Shown here: in pieces, positions 9,633-18,064 of the stretch
How the letters are laid out: each line of letters begins with the position of its first letter
Position numbering within the stretch: position 1 is the stretch's first letter
Origin: Cyclostephanos tholiformis
Taxonomy: Eukaryota; Bacillariophyta; Thalassiosirophyceae; Thalassiosirales; Thalassiosiraceae
NCBI GenBank assembly: GCA_036939975.1
Contig: JALLPB010000233.1
Coordinates: 1 to 19,472, forward strand
Length of the DNA: 19,472 bases
Reading direction: 5' to 3'
The notes under the pieces: generated by a model
What the model saw: the letters and a program-made list of their open reading frames with translations, nothing else
The model's database searches: none
Told to the model about the DNA's origin: nothing
Made by a program: the position numbers and the translations under genes

Positions 9633-9653
9633 ACACCGTCAGGTGCTCTTCGT
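9633..9653 (-). promoter_or_regulatory. Possible UGA readthrough site between gag and pol
   Basis: Gag ends at TGA (9639-9641) and the following in-frame codons are CGG TGT GCG, staying open into pol. UGA followed by CGG is a known leaky context, for example in some plant RNA virus and alphavirus readthrough sites. The stop lies in the loop of a possible hairpin, GCACC-TGAC-GGTG(T)GC. Readthrough is inference; a CGA-to-TGA mutation in a once-continuous gag-pol frame would look the same. Confidence 0.5.
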
Positions 9654-10769
9654 CGACTTCCATGTCGAGGGGCGGTTGGCTTTATTCTTTTCCAATTCCC
9701 AACACTCGTCTTCCGCTTTGGAGGGGTGTTTCTTTCCGCAATGCTTGCAGACTGGTGCGTCATTGTATTTCTTTTTCTTTTCCTCGCGTCGTTTCTTCTT
9801 TTCCTCATCCGATGGTTTGTCACCAGGAGTGTTGTTGCTCTTTAGCAGCTGCATCATCTCTTTCATGGCCTCAGTCGTGGATTTTACGAGTGTTTCCATC
9901 TGACGGGTGTGGGCTTCGGTAAGGTTTGCAATGATCTCTTCCGTGATTTCTGCTTGTTCTTGAATCGCATTTGCTTTGAAGTGTTTCGCAGATAACTTAT
10001 TCTGCTTGTTCTCCTTCGCGTATTCAGCCGAGATAAAGGTTTTAATGTTGGCCCACGTTTTGTCGGCTGTTGGCTTTGCTTCCCATTCGCGGACTGCTGC
10101 ATCAAATTCTCCCGTCGTTTTTAGGTAGAAAAGCGCTATGTCTCTTCGTTCGTTTGGATCGGATGTGATTCCGTTGCGGAGGAGTCCTTTCATCGCTTTT
10201 TCTACTCGGTTGAAGTAGAGTTGAGGGTTCTCGCTGACATTCCATTCTCCATCTCTTTCGGCAAGGAGTTCTTTGGTGTCGGCGAAGTCGAGTGTTCCAC
10301 CTCGAGCGAGTAAGTGGTCGAGCATTTGTCTCGGTGTTTGATTCAAAAACCCTAACGTCTCATGTTCAATTTCAATGAGATATTCGTTGTTCACCGCCTC
10401 TAGGATGAGGTCTTTCACGCCTTGGCGTACTCCCTCGATTGTTTCAAATTGGGTGATTAGTTCTTTGTGTTCTGCTTCTGCTCTTGCACGAACGGTTGCT
10501 GCAGCGTTTGCTGCGAGTCCTGCTGGGTACACTCCTGGGTTTGCTGGGTCGGTGAATGCGATGCCTCCGGTCATGGTGGAATATGCTGTTGCCTCCATTA
10601 TGACTCCGACATGTCCAAAGTTTCCACCGCCTAGTGCCGTTGGGATGCATGCTAGGATTGCGATGAGTTCTTTTTCGAGGATCGTTAGATCGTGGCTCTT
10701 TGGTTGACCATGGATTTTGGTCACGGTTTCCTTCTTAAGCTCGTCCCGAATGTCGGCTCGAATCCCCAT
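9639..10769 (-). CDS. gag: Copia gag (capsid/nucleocapsid)
   Basis: 376 residues, starting ATG in the context CAACAAAGATGG, 33 nt downstream of the proposed primer-binding site. The protein forms the virus-like particle and packages RNA. The N-terminal two thirds are helical and capsid-like, with PRQMLDHLL, NPQLYFNRVEKAM and WANIKTFISAEYAKENK. A Lys/Glu-rich segment (about 315-335) leads to a zinc knuckle CKHCGKKHPSKAEDEC (341-356), spaced C-x2-C-x3-H-x7-C instead of the usual C-x2-C-x4-H-x4-C. It ends ...STWKSTKST at a TGA, in the same frame as pol, 90 nt before the first pol Met. This spaced knuckle is, as I recall, usual in diatom copia elements. No lesion is seen. Confidence 0.9.
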   Translation of the reverse strand: MGIRADIRDELKKETVTKIHGQPKSHDLTILEKELIAILACIPTALGGGNFGHVGVIMEATAYSTMTGGIAFTDPANPGVYPAGLAANAAATVRARAEAEHKELITQFETIEGVRQGVKDLILEAVNNEYLIEIEHETLGFLNQTPRQMLDHLLARGGTLDFADTKELLAERDGEWNVSENPQLYFNRVEKAMKGLLRNGITSDPNERRDIALFYLKTTGEFDAAVREWEAKPTADKTWANIKTFISAEYAKENKQNKLSAKHFKANAIQEQAEITEEIIANLTEAHTRQMETLVKSTTEAMKEMMQLLKSNNTPGDKPSDEEKKKRREEKKKKYNDAPVCKHCGKKHPSKAEDECWELEKNKANRPSTWKSTKST

Positions 10770-10812
10770 CTTTGTTGATTGAATTTGCTTCCGCTTTAGA
10801 TATACGTAATCA
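10770..10812 (-). promoter_or_regulatory. Leader and putative primer-binding site of the copia element
   Basis: On the coding strand the 5' LTR is followed at once by TGATTACGTAT (10812 to 10802). Together with the last LTR base this forms a 12-bp perfect inverted repeat with 10843-10854 inside the LTR, loop 29 nt. No match to the 3' end of a tRNA (TGG start) or to the half-tRNA-iMet primer typical of copia is apparent. The remaining 30 or so bases lead to the gag ATG. Confidence 0.55.
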
Positions 10813-10987
10813 CTACTAAACAGTGATAGTTGTATTGCTAAGGTGATTACGTATTTATGAGTTATCTATTTTGACTTGGCGATGCAAACCTTTCGCTGGC
10901 AATTTAAAATCGCTAATCGCTAAAAATCGCTAGTCTAGCTATCGTATGTAAATTCCGTACGTACGTAGGTAAAGAGGAAGTTTAGCA
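10813..10987 (-). repeat. Copia 5' LTR
   Basis: 175 bp, matching 5569-5744 with about nine substitutions and one 1-bp indel. On the coding strand it starts TGCTAAACTTCCTC. If transcription starts near 10854, as the self-priming model predicts, U3 is about 133 nt and R-U5 about 42 nt, with ATTTTAAATT (10901-10910) as a possible TATA-like element about 47 nt upstream. The flank beyond 10987 (ACCCTAATG) does not match the flank of the other LTR. Confidence 0.9.
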
Positions 10988-11036
10988 ACCCTAATGTCAG
11001 TATTGCCGTTGGTGCCCATGACACCATGGGGGGAAG

Positions 11037-11050
11037 GCCATAAATATACC
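11037..11050 (+). promoter_or_regulatory. TATA-like element upstream of the 11091 ATG
   Basis: CATAAATATA (11039-11048) lies about 45 bp before the ATG at 11091, so a start site in the intervening GC-richer stretch is plausible. Only position and composition support this. Confidence 0.3.
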
Positions 11051-11959
11051 CCCATCCAGCACCGCTCGGACTCAATGATCCACCACTGCAATGGCTGATT
11101 TATCCACCACAGCATCCTCCATCAAGGTCACACCCATCCTGGCCCCTCCAAGGAAGTCTGCCCCTAATCCAATCCCCAATGGGAGGTGCATGACCAGGGG
11201 GAAGGCCCTCAGTTTGCCATCGTCAGGCAATATTCATACTCGATGTCATCAAGAAACCGCCTCTAAATCATTCCCTATTGGGGATGGTGCTACCATAGTG
11301 CAGCCATAGATGACAAGGCCCTTGCTGCCTGCAGCAGGGATGATGACGATGATCCTGCCAGCAACATTGGCGATAGGTATTCCTACTTTGGGGAGGTCCC
11401 CAAGCCTGACCCAGATTCAGAGGTGTCAGAGGAGGATGAGGAGGATGGATTGCCCCACACAGGGAATGAATCACCACACAACATTAGTGGTGGTTTTGTT
11501 AACCTGTTTGTCAACTCAAGGGCCACCCAGAATGATTACCCAAATGATAGGAAGATCAGGGTGTTTTTCGAGGCTGTCACGATGGTGGAAATGTTCAGCA
11601 TCCTTGGCGACTCCCCCTCCGAGGAAGTCAACAAGAGATTCATGCTTTGGAGGGATGCAAGGAACAAGAAGGGAAAGTGGATGCTCCCTGGGATTGCAGA
11701 GAGTGTTTATATGATTGCCAAGCATGTCCACGATGACCAAGAGAAGCACAAGAAGGCAGTACCCTGCCTGTCAATGGACTCCAAGGTCATTGCTCATGTC
11801 TACATGTACAAGTTCTTCATCCAGCAGATCGATCTTGCTGAAACTGTCCGCTAATCCCAAAACAAGGTGGCAGCGGAGAGCTTGTCCTCCCGACAGATGA
11901 AGGCTTTGGCAAAGGCGATGAAGCCACTAATGGCAAACTTTTGGTACTATGCAAGCAAG

Positions 11960-12026
11960 GTAAGTGTTCAATGTTTATTATTCTATTCACTGCATGATTT
12001 CTAATGGCGTCATCACTCTTGCCCAG
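11960..12026 (+). other. Intron 1 of the 11091 gene
   Basis: 67 nt from AAG|GTAAGTG to TTGCCCAG|GTC. It joins ...FWYYASK to VADFDCPLL in phase 0. Consensus donor and acceptor and a clean join make it credible. Confidence 0.6.
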
Positions 12027-12702
12027 GTCGCTGATTTTGACTGCCCCCTCTTGCAATTGCAAGGGGACTGTCATTGCCATCTATGACAAAGAGGACTTAG
12101 GGAGGCAGCAGAAACTATTCTCCCACAAGTTCGGGAGGATGGCAGATAGGGAGAGCAAGTTTATCAAGGTCAAGCCAAGGAAGACCAAGTATCCTCAGCA
12201 GCAGTATGCTTTCTCTTGCTCCAGGATGATCATGATGCATGGGGACATTTTGTCCTCTACTTGCAAGGATTGCATCAGCAACGGCGATGCCATCCCCGAT
12301 TGCCCAACATGCAAGTGCCAGTGTTTCACTGGGGTCTTTTTCCTCGGATGTCCAAGCAATGGAGGTGAAGAAACTGCAACTTGAAGAATCCAAAGCACGT
12401 GCCTGCATCCCTGACGTGAATGAGCACGCGAATCTCAATCTTGGGAAGCTCCTTGCAACTTCTGTTCACAATGGCATCAGCCACCTTCAGGATTCAAACT
12501 CTGTCATCAATGAGAGTAATGTCCTATCTGCCTCTTCCAGATATCTGTCTTGTCTGCAGTTGCCAAGCAAGGAAGAGTTGCACAGCATCCAGCAGCATGT
12601 TCCCCTAACTGTACAACTTTGTGCTATGGGGGAAGATACTTGGCAGGCTCTGAATGCCAATCCAAGGAAGAAGGGCAAGAGGCACAGCCAGAATGGCATC
12701 AG

Positions 12703-12789
12703 GTAAGTGATTTTTTTGGTGTTATTCTAATATAACTACAAGTTTTACTCACATTTTATTCCTTTTGAAGCGTTGTTGATTTGTTGCAG
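12703..12789 (+). other. Intron 2 of the 11091 gene
   Basis: 87 nt from CAG|GTAAGTGA to TTGTTGCAG|GATGG, T-rich before the acceptor. The downstream frame (DGDNGNIIDVED) joins in phase with a frame reading EEGQEAQPEWHQ, not with the LNANPRKKGKRHSQNG frame before it, so another frame change may lie just upstream. Confidence 0.55.
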
Positions 12790-13094
12790 GATGGAGATAA
12801 TGGCAACATCATTGACGTGGAGGACAACTGCAAGATGCAGGCAGTGTCATCCCCCAGGAGGAAGCAGGCAAACAAGCATGCACCTCCCATGTGTTCTCCT
12901 ACCCAAGCCTTTAATACACGCACTCTAGGTCAAGTGGCCGGGTACTTGGATGCTTCCCCAGCATCACAGCAGGTGGTGATTGGTGTGATTGAGGATTTGA
13001 GCAGCGACTCAAAGAACATGTCAAAGATGCTCGTAAGGGGCGCCATCATCCGTGGCAGCATCAGCATTGGAATGTCCCAGGAGACCGCGATGTC

Positions 13095-13595
13095 CCAGCT
13101 TCCTGATCTTCAACCCCTTGGGAGAACTGCCATCTTTCTAATTGGCCGCATTGAGATGCAGGCCAAACTCATCCGCATCTATCAGCTGATGCCGTGGAAT
13201 GCCGTGAATCCTGACTGGCCATGGCTGGGTCCAAAACAACCGATGGCAATCCAGGTTCTGCTGGGTGAATGCTTGGTAGGCAACAGTTGACGTCACCTTC
13301 ATTGTATAACCCAGCTTAACCAATGCAATACTCACATCTTTTTGCAAAAATAACCTTGCATCTTCAGTCTCGTTCATGATGAATGCACTCGTAGATGGTA
13401 GACTGCAGCCATATCAACTTGAAAACCACAAGCAACAAGAGGTACTGCCCAGACAATGCAGATGATGGCTTATTTCTGGTCATCCTGAAGGGGACAATGC
13501 CATTTCTAGTACGCCATTGTTTGATGGATGAGAGCATCCCCTCGGGGGAGGGGTTCCAGCCCAATAGGCATCAAGCACCATCTGACGAAATGGGA
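13095..13595 (-). pseudogene. Tc1/mariner/IS630-like DDE transposase fragment
   Basis: On the minus strand from about 13595 the sense reads QMVLDAYWAGTPPPRG, shifts frame to a helix-turn-helix-like part (MLSSIKQWRTRNGIVPFRMT ... LLLLVVFKLIW), shifts again near 13377 to LGYTMKVTSTVAYQAFTQQN, then LFWTQPWPVRIHG and LIDADEFGLHLNAAN. DADE (13168-13179) holds the first catalytic Asp of the DDE domain. A TAG at 13138-13140 interrupts the frame before KDGSSPKGLKIRKLGH. The rest of the catalytic domain is absent. A GTAAG at 13674 and a CAG at 13582 could bound a 93-nt intron in front. The fragment is antisense to the 3' part of the preceding gene's last open frame. Confidence 0.6.
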
Positions 13596-13957
13596 TGACA
13601 TATCCCCATGATCAGTCTCTGCTTGGGTGGCAGAGTAATCAGGTATCACACGGCACTCCTTTGACTCTTCTTACCCCATTGTTGCATTGCCATTTTGCGA
13701 TGTTATCTTCCCTCTGGAATGTGTCCATCGTGATGTGGTGGTGGCGGGCTTGCGTTGATGGTGGTATGTTTTGGCATCGGCAGCAGTCGATGGGGTCAGG
13801 GGGGAGAGGTGTGTCAAAGGGCAATGCCTCCTGGTTGATGGTGGGGGTGGTAGAGGGCGGCAATGGAGGTGGCAGTAGCAGCTACAGAGATTTTACTACC
13901 ATTTTCTTAAATCTGGGAGCAACAGTTCTAATTTAGCATGATCTCCAGACCCTGATT
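13596..13957. other. No gene recognised
   Basis: Open frames exist on both strands (for example 13595-13936 plus) but they are biased in composition (Gly/Trp-rich or Pro/Thr-rich) and match nothing I know. Part of the minus strand may be a degraded first exon of the transposase. Confidence 0.3.
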
Positions 13958-14023
13958 TGACCCTTAGCTGACCCTTAAATGACCCTTAGATGACCATTAG
14001 CTGACCCTTAAATAACCCTTAAG
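13958..14023. repeat. 11-bp tandem repeat, six units
   Basis: Six contiguous 11-mers of the form TGACCCTTARM: unit starts 13958, 13969, 13980, 13991, 14002 and 14013, differing at one to three positions (unit four has TGACCATTAGC, unit six TAACCCTTAAG). A short minisatellite. Confidence 0.9.
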
Positions 14024-14646
14024 AGCAAGCTGAGCTCAATTGTTAATTCAGCGGTGGTAAAAAACAATTCCTATGTACTCCCTACAGAGGCCCCATGCAT
14101 TATTTAGTTTCTCGATCATTTTTTTATTTTTTCATGAATCATGACGTCTACAGCTTTCAAATAAAGATTCCTAGAAGAAGGTTGACATTAAAGTCATTTC
14201 TTGTATCAAAAAAGAATAATTTAAAATTTTTAAAGGTAAGGAACTTGGAAGGATTTTTCAGTTACATAAAAGTGATGTTGAAAAGATGCAACTGAGCCCA
14301 TCTTTGTGTAGAAGCTAAGAAGACAAAGGCCAAACGTAATTTTTCTGTTTTTGAGAGCAAGTGTTTTTGGCGCAATTCTTTCTCCCACAATTGATGCCCT
14401 CTTGAAGAGAGACAACCTAGAGCAAGGCAGCCATGATTTCTTGAAGGTGCCAATCTCATCGTCTCACTGCTCGATCCTTTGGTTTTTAGTTCATAGAAAA
14501 TAAACCTAACACCATGCCTTCCACCACTTGGCTCGATCACTTCCACTCTCATCCCAACAAAGAAGATGGAAACATGAACACCAAATCCTGCACCATGGCT
14601 TGGGCCCAATCAACCTCTAACACATCCAAAATCACAACTCTAACCA
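14024..14646. other. AT-rich stretch without a recognised gene
   Basis: 14095-14260 is A/T-rich with T- and A-runs. An open frame of 115 residues on the minus strand (14262-14609) resembles nothing I know. The retroelement that follows may extend back into the right end. Confidence 0.3.
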
Positions 14647-15892
14647 ATGACAACAATCTCCCCTGGATGGAAAATTCTCCATAACTTCAAAAACTTTGGA
14701 GGCACCCTCTTCATCCCAATCAACAATGGCTGCCTCTCAGGCGCCGGATGCATTGCATCAGTCGTCATTGTCTACAAAAGGTCTCTTCTAGGCCATGTCA
14801 ACGTCTTGACGCCCACTTTAACAGACATTATTGGATGCTTGAGCAAAGATGAAGTACACACCATTGCCACCCCTACACAAGTAGCCTGATCCCCCACAAA
14901 TTTCAAAGGGCTAGCATCCTTCATCCTTGCCCCATGGGTCCTTGAAGCTATGCTCAGCACAAACTTAAGTGACCCAGCCTCCCTCATCATTGCCTCAAAT
15001 AATGCTGCCAATAGTTTGACCATCTTTAGGAAGATGATCCTTTCTACATTATGGGAGCAGATGCATAGTGAGATGGTTATAGGCTGCCCAAGCACGCCTT
15101 ATCACACTTACTATAATTTCCATCAAGCCAAACAATGACATTCTAAACAACCATTTCAACACCCTTCATTCCCAACACATCACACATTTGGACATAACCT
15201 TCACTCCTCCTTTAGCAGCCCATCCCCTAGCAGCTTGGCCCACAGGAGCCCCTCCAATTTTTGCTGCAGCCTGAGAAATACTCCCCCCTCCTCCCAACAA
15301 GGCCCCAGACATCCTAAGCCTCCTCCAAGTCTCCATCACTCACCAAGCCAGTGCCCTTGAAGCAATGAACACAAATGCCAAGGAATCTCTTTTCTTCCAA
15401 AGGGAGAAGGGGTCAAAGAAGAAAGACAACTTAAAGAAACTCCATCCCTCTTCAAAACAAATGATCCTTATTGCCTCTGCCCCCAACGCCTTCAATGTCC
15501 CTGATGAGCCAGAACCCTCTTGCAAATGCTTCATCAATGCCCCAACTCATGGCATAGCCAAACAAGAATTCTCTCTTGAACTAAACCAACTCCACCTTGG
15601 AGAAATGGCTTTCGCCACAGGCCTTACCATCAACCTCTACTCTGGCAAATTTATCTACACAGTCAAAAACTGCCCCAGCAATTTCTCTCTAATCCAAACC
15701 ATCATATCCATCCAAGCCTCAACAAGCCAAACAACCAAACAACATCTTTTCTCTTTCAAAATGAATCAGGAAGCAGCACACAAAAACTTCTGCATCCTGA
15801 AACGATTCAATTTCAATCTAAATGCCGCATTACAAGCCCAACAAAACTCACCTCTTGGATACAGATCAGAATTAAAAAAAAGAAATCCTTGA
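14647..15892 (+). pseudogene. Gag-like / N-terminal region, family 2 relic
   Basis: Two blocks of sense are seen. In one frame, IIGCLSKDEVHTIATPTQV, a stop at 14887-14889, then FKGLASFILAPWVLEAMLST continue to 15138. In another frame, from 15365, a 175-residue stretch has a basic start, CKCFINAPTHGIAK, LHLGEMAFATGLTINL and ends KNFCILKRFNFNLNAALQAQ, SPLGYRSEL. The end of the second block, followed by ENGSSWP and CNHKGATTK, resembles the region just before RT in diatom YR retroelements. A capsid role for this part is inference. The first block may be unrelated. Confidence 0.45.
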
Positions 15893-16990
15893 GCTCCTCA
15901 TTTCCCTTCACCCAAACTGGGAAAGACTCAAAGCATTGTTAGAAAACGGATCCTCATGGCCAACAGAACCAATAAATGATAACCTATGACTACAAGACGT
16001 AAAGGAAGCTCTCGCCTTCTGCAACCACAAAGGTGCCACCACAAAATTAGCCCTCCTTGAAGAACTTGTAAATGACGACATCATACAAGGGTTTGCCTTT
16101 GCCCTCCCCCTCCAAAAGTTATCTCAAAACAATCGAGTCCTCATCAACCCCCTGCATATTCAACTTCAGAGCACCATAGAAACCCCAAAAACCGGTTGAC
16201 CCATGACCAAAGCTTCAAATGGTCAGCATCCCGATCATCTGTCAACAGCAGAATCAACAAAAGAAATCTTCTGCCCTGCATTTACAGAGGTGTAGTTTGT
16301 CGCCTAGTCATCTGGACAATACCAGCAAGACTGAAATATCCAAAAACAAAATTTTTCCATCAGCCTTCCAATGCCTCCACTTAAACCAGACAACAGCAAT
16401 TCAGTGCTGCACCCAACTCCATGACTAACTTTTAGAAGCCTCGTCTCAGAGATAATATGCGACCTTGCTACCACCATTCTACTCGATGACAATTGGGACC
16501 CCTCCATCTCACATGCCCCCTCACAAGATGAGTTCCAGGAGCCACTTTGAAGAGACCTGATAGTCAACATCAAAATAAATGACATCGGAAATCATGACAT
16601 CTATGTCGACAATTTAATCAGGCTAGGCCTAGCCTCACCCAACTCCAACAACAGGCTACGATCGGAACAAGCCCTCCTCCTTGCCATGGATCTATGCGCA
16701 CACTGCCCCAACCCAAACAAGCCAATCCCATGTTATGAAATGGCCACAAGGAAAAAGCTTCATGCAGAAGCTCTACCTGAGGAGATAAAAATGATCCTTG
16801 ATTGGTTTTGAAATTTCCAATTGCTCACAATCTCCCTCTCACACAACAAATTGAAAGCATGGATGAACTCAAAAAATTGTGCAAAAAGAAAGGATTAGAG
16901 TCAACAATAGGACGCCTCACCCACGTATCACTGATAATTCCACCACTTCCTCAGCCAACAACAAGAACTCCTTTACTGCGCCTTGCACAA
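15893..16990 (+). pseudogene. Reverse transcriptase domain, family 2 relic
   Basis: The sense starts ENGSSWPTEP..., EALAFCNHKGATTKLALLEE, FAFALPLQKL, then shifts to THDQSFKWSASRSSVNSR and LLPCIYRGVVCRLV. Motif A reads KIFPSAFQCLHLNQT at 16348, where relatives have KIDF..AF: the codon for the first catalytic Asp is missing. Further on, DNWDPSISH, then DIYVDNLIRLG (YVDN at 16602-16613) replaces YVDD. After it come LLLAMDLCA, PEEIKMILDWF, a stop, and STIGRLTHVSLIIP in another frame. With two catalytic positions lost and at least four frame changes or stops, it is inactive. Confidence 0.65.
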
Positions 16991-17254
16991 GAATCATCGA
17001 TCAACAAAGATTCCCAATGCATGCACCAATGATCTGAAGCTAATGAAGAAGTTCCTGAACTGGGGAAATGACAGAATCAACACGAATCACATCGCATACA
17101 GAAAACCAACCCATGTCTTCCACTCCGACTCATGCCTGGCAGGAATGGGTGGTTTCAGCCGCAAAGGTTTTGCTTGGCAATACCAACTACTACCAAACTT
17201 CAATTCCGTGCATCAAACAACCTGCAAGCGCACATAGCAAGCATTATCTCCCCC

Positions 17255-17262
17255 TGGATTGA
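17255..17262 (+). repeat. Left target-site duplication of copy B
   Basis: TGGATTGA, repeated exactly at 18065-18072. Confidence 0.9.
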
Positions 17263-18064
17263 CTTAGTTGTGCATGTTGGATGTCGCTGTCAGCAATTTT
17301 GGGGCCCAAATGTCATGTCGGCCGACATGTTGGCGACATGTCATCAAATGTCGGCCCGACATTTGGCAACATTACCCCATTTTGGGCCCCGACAATGTCG
17401 TGTTGTTTCTGTCGGGTGCCAACATGTCGGCTTTACGTACATAGGAACTGGTACTAAAAGTACTATAGTACTAACGTACAGTGTTCTGAGGTAGGTAAGT
17501 GGACGAGGGACAGGGGATGAGGGATAAACGACGCAATAGTCACACCGATGGAGGGATGGCAGCAATATCAGGGCTGTTGTGCGGTGGTTGGTGCAATGGT
17601 GGTGGTGGCAGTGGCGGCGTGGCAATGGCAACACAACAATTAACTTAAAAAGGGCGAGAACAACAGAGGCAGCGGCAGTGGTAGCGGCAGCTGCAGTGGC
17701 AACACAACAATCAACTTTAAAATGGCGAGAACAACAGAGGCAGTGGTAGCGGCAGTGACAGCGACAGCGGTAGCCGCAGCGACAGCGGCAGCGGCAGCGG
17801 CAGCGGCAGCGGCAGAGGCAGCGGCAGCGGCCGCTCCTCTGTCTGGTGTTCTAGACGACCTAGCAAAAATTAATTTTTATTGTAAATAGTTTAATACTTT
17901 TGCGTATCTATGAAATGTCACCAGTTCCCGAAATAAAAATGTGCGAGAACGGCCAGGCAAGAAATTATGTCGGTTTTGCAACATCGCCCTGTCGGCCAAA
18001 TTTTGCCGACATTGTCGGCTGTCGGTGACATGTCGGCAGCATGTCGGCAAAATGCGCAACTAAG
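17263..18064 (+). mobile_element. Complete 802-bp non-autonomous DNA transposon, copy B
   Basis: The ends are imperfect 13-bp inverted repeats CTTAGTTGTGCAT (17263-17275) and ATGCGCAACTAAG (18052-18064), one mismatch. The 8-bp direct repeat TGGATTGA flanks both. Within about 170 bp of each end are about 14 copies of GTCGG or CCGAC, including the perfect 16-bp palindrome CATGTCGGCCGACATG (17314-17329). The interior holds two copies of a CGAGAACAACAGAGGCAG block, a GGCAGC hexamer run (17786-17830) and palindrome AAAAATTAATTTTT (17865-17878). No transposase frame exists, so it needs one in trans. An 8-bp duplication fits hAT or P-type elements; the TIR does not look like classic hAT (CAGGG) ends, so the superfamily is open. 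Confidence 0.85.

Larger units (their letters stand above)
5569..10987 (-). mobile_element. Ty1/copia LTR retrotransposon, coding region intact
   Basis: On the minus strand the order is 5' LTR (10813-10987), short leader, gag (9639-10769), pol (5739-9548, open frame from 9638) and 3' LTR (5569-5744). Pol has protease, integrase, reverse transcriptase, then RNase H, the copia order. The LTRs differ by about nine substitutions and one indel, roughly 94-95% identity, so insertion or assembly of this copy is not very recent, yet gag and pol carry no frameshift. LTRs start TGCTAAAC on the coding strand. No 5-bp target duplication is visible: the five bases beyond 10987 are ACCCT and those before 5567 are GCAAA. 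It resembles the diatom CoDi group in my recollection. Confidence 0.93.
11091..13080 (+). pseudogene. Decayed intron-containing gene, unknown function, Cys cluster
   Basis: Plus-strand coding sense runs across several frames. MADLSTTASSIKVTPILAPP (from 11091) reaches GDGATIVQP and a stop at 11307-11309. The sense resumes in another frame with an Asp-rich stretch, then GGFVNLFVNSRATQ, MLPGIAESVYMIAKHV and YKFFIQQIDLAETVR, a TAA at 11852-11854, and the same frame again (NKVAAESLSSRQMKALAKAM) up to an intron (11960-12026). After it come VADFDCPLLQLQ, a frame change to GTVIAIYDKEDLGRQQKLF, a cysteine cluster CKDCISNGDAIPDCPTCKCQC, a second frame change at a T-run near 12335 (SSDVQAMEVKKLQLEESKAR), a second intron (12703-12789), and DGDNGNIIDVEDNCKMQ. 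The cluster may bind zinc. I do not recognise the family. Four lesions argue for a pseudogene unless some are sequencing errors. Confidence 0.5.

Noticed and set aside
10988..11090. Continuation of the family 1 recombinase after the copia element
   Set aside because: The frame reading ATLMSVLPLVPM has none of the expected motif (box II tail, Gly-Arg-Trp region).
13958..14023. Telomere-like array
   Set aside because: The period is 11 bp and the unit is not TTAGGG; resemblance is limited to CCCTTA.
14262..14609. 115-codon minus-strand gene
   Set aside because: No recognisable motif and no splice or promoter support in a decayed repeat region.
1..17888. The two inverted copies at the window ends look like long terminal inverted repeats of one giant 17.9-kb transposon
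   Set aside because: The right copy has its own TIRs on both sides and its own perfect 8-bp TSD, and the left copy ends with the same TIR at 698, so both are separate small insertions.
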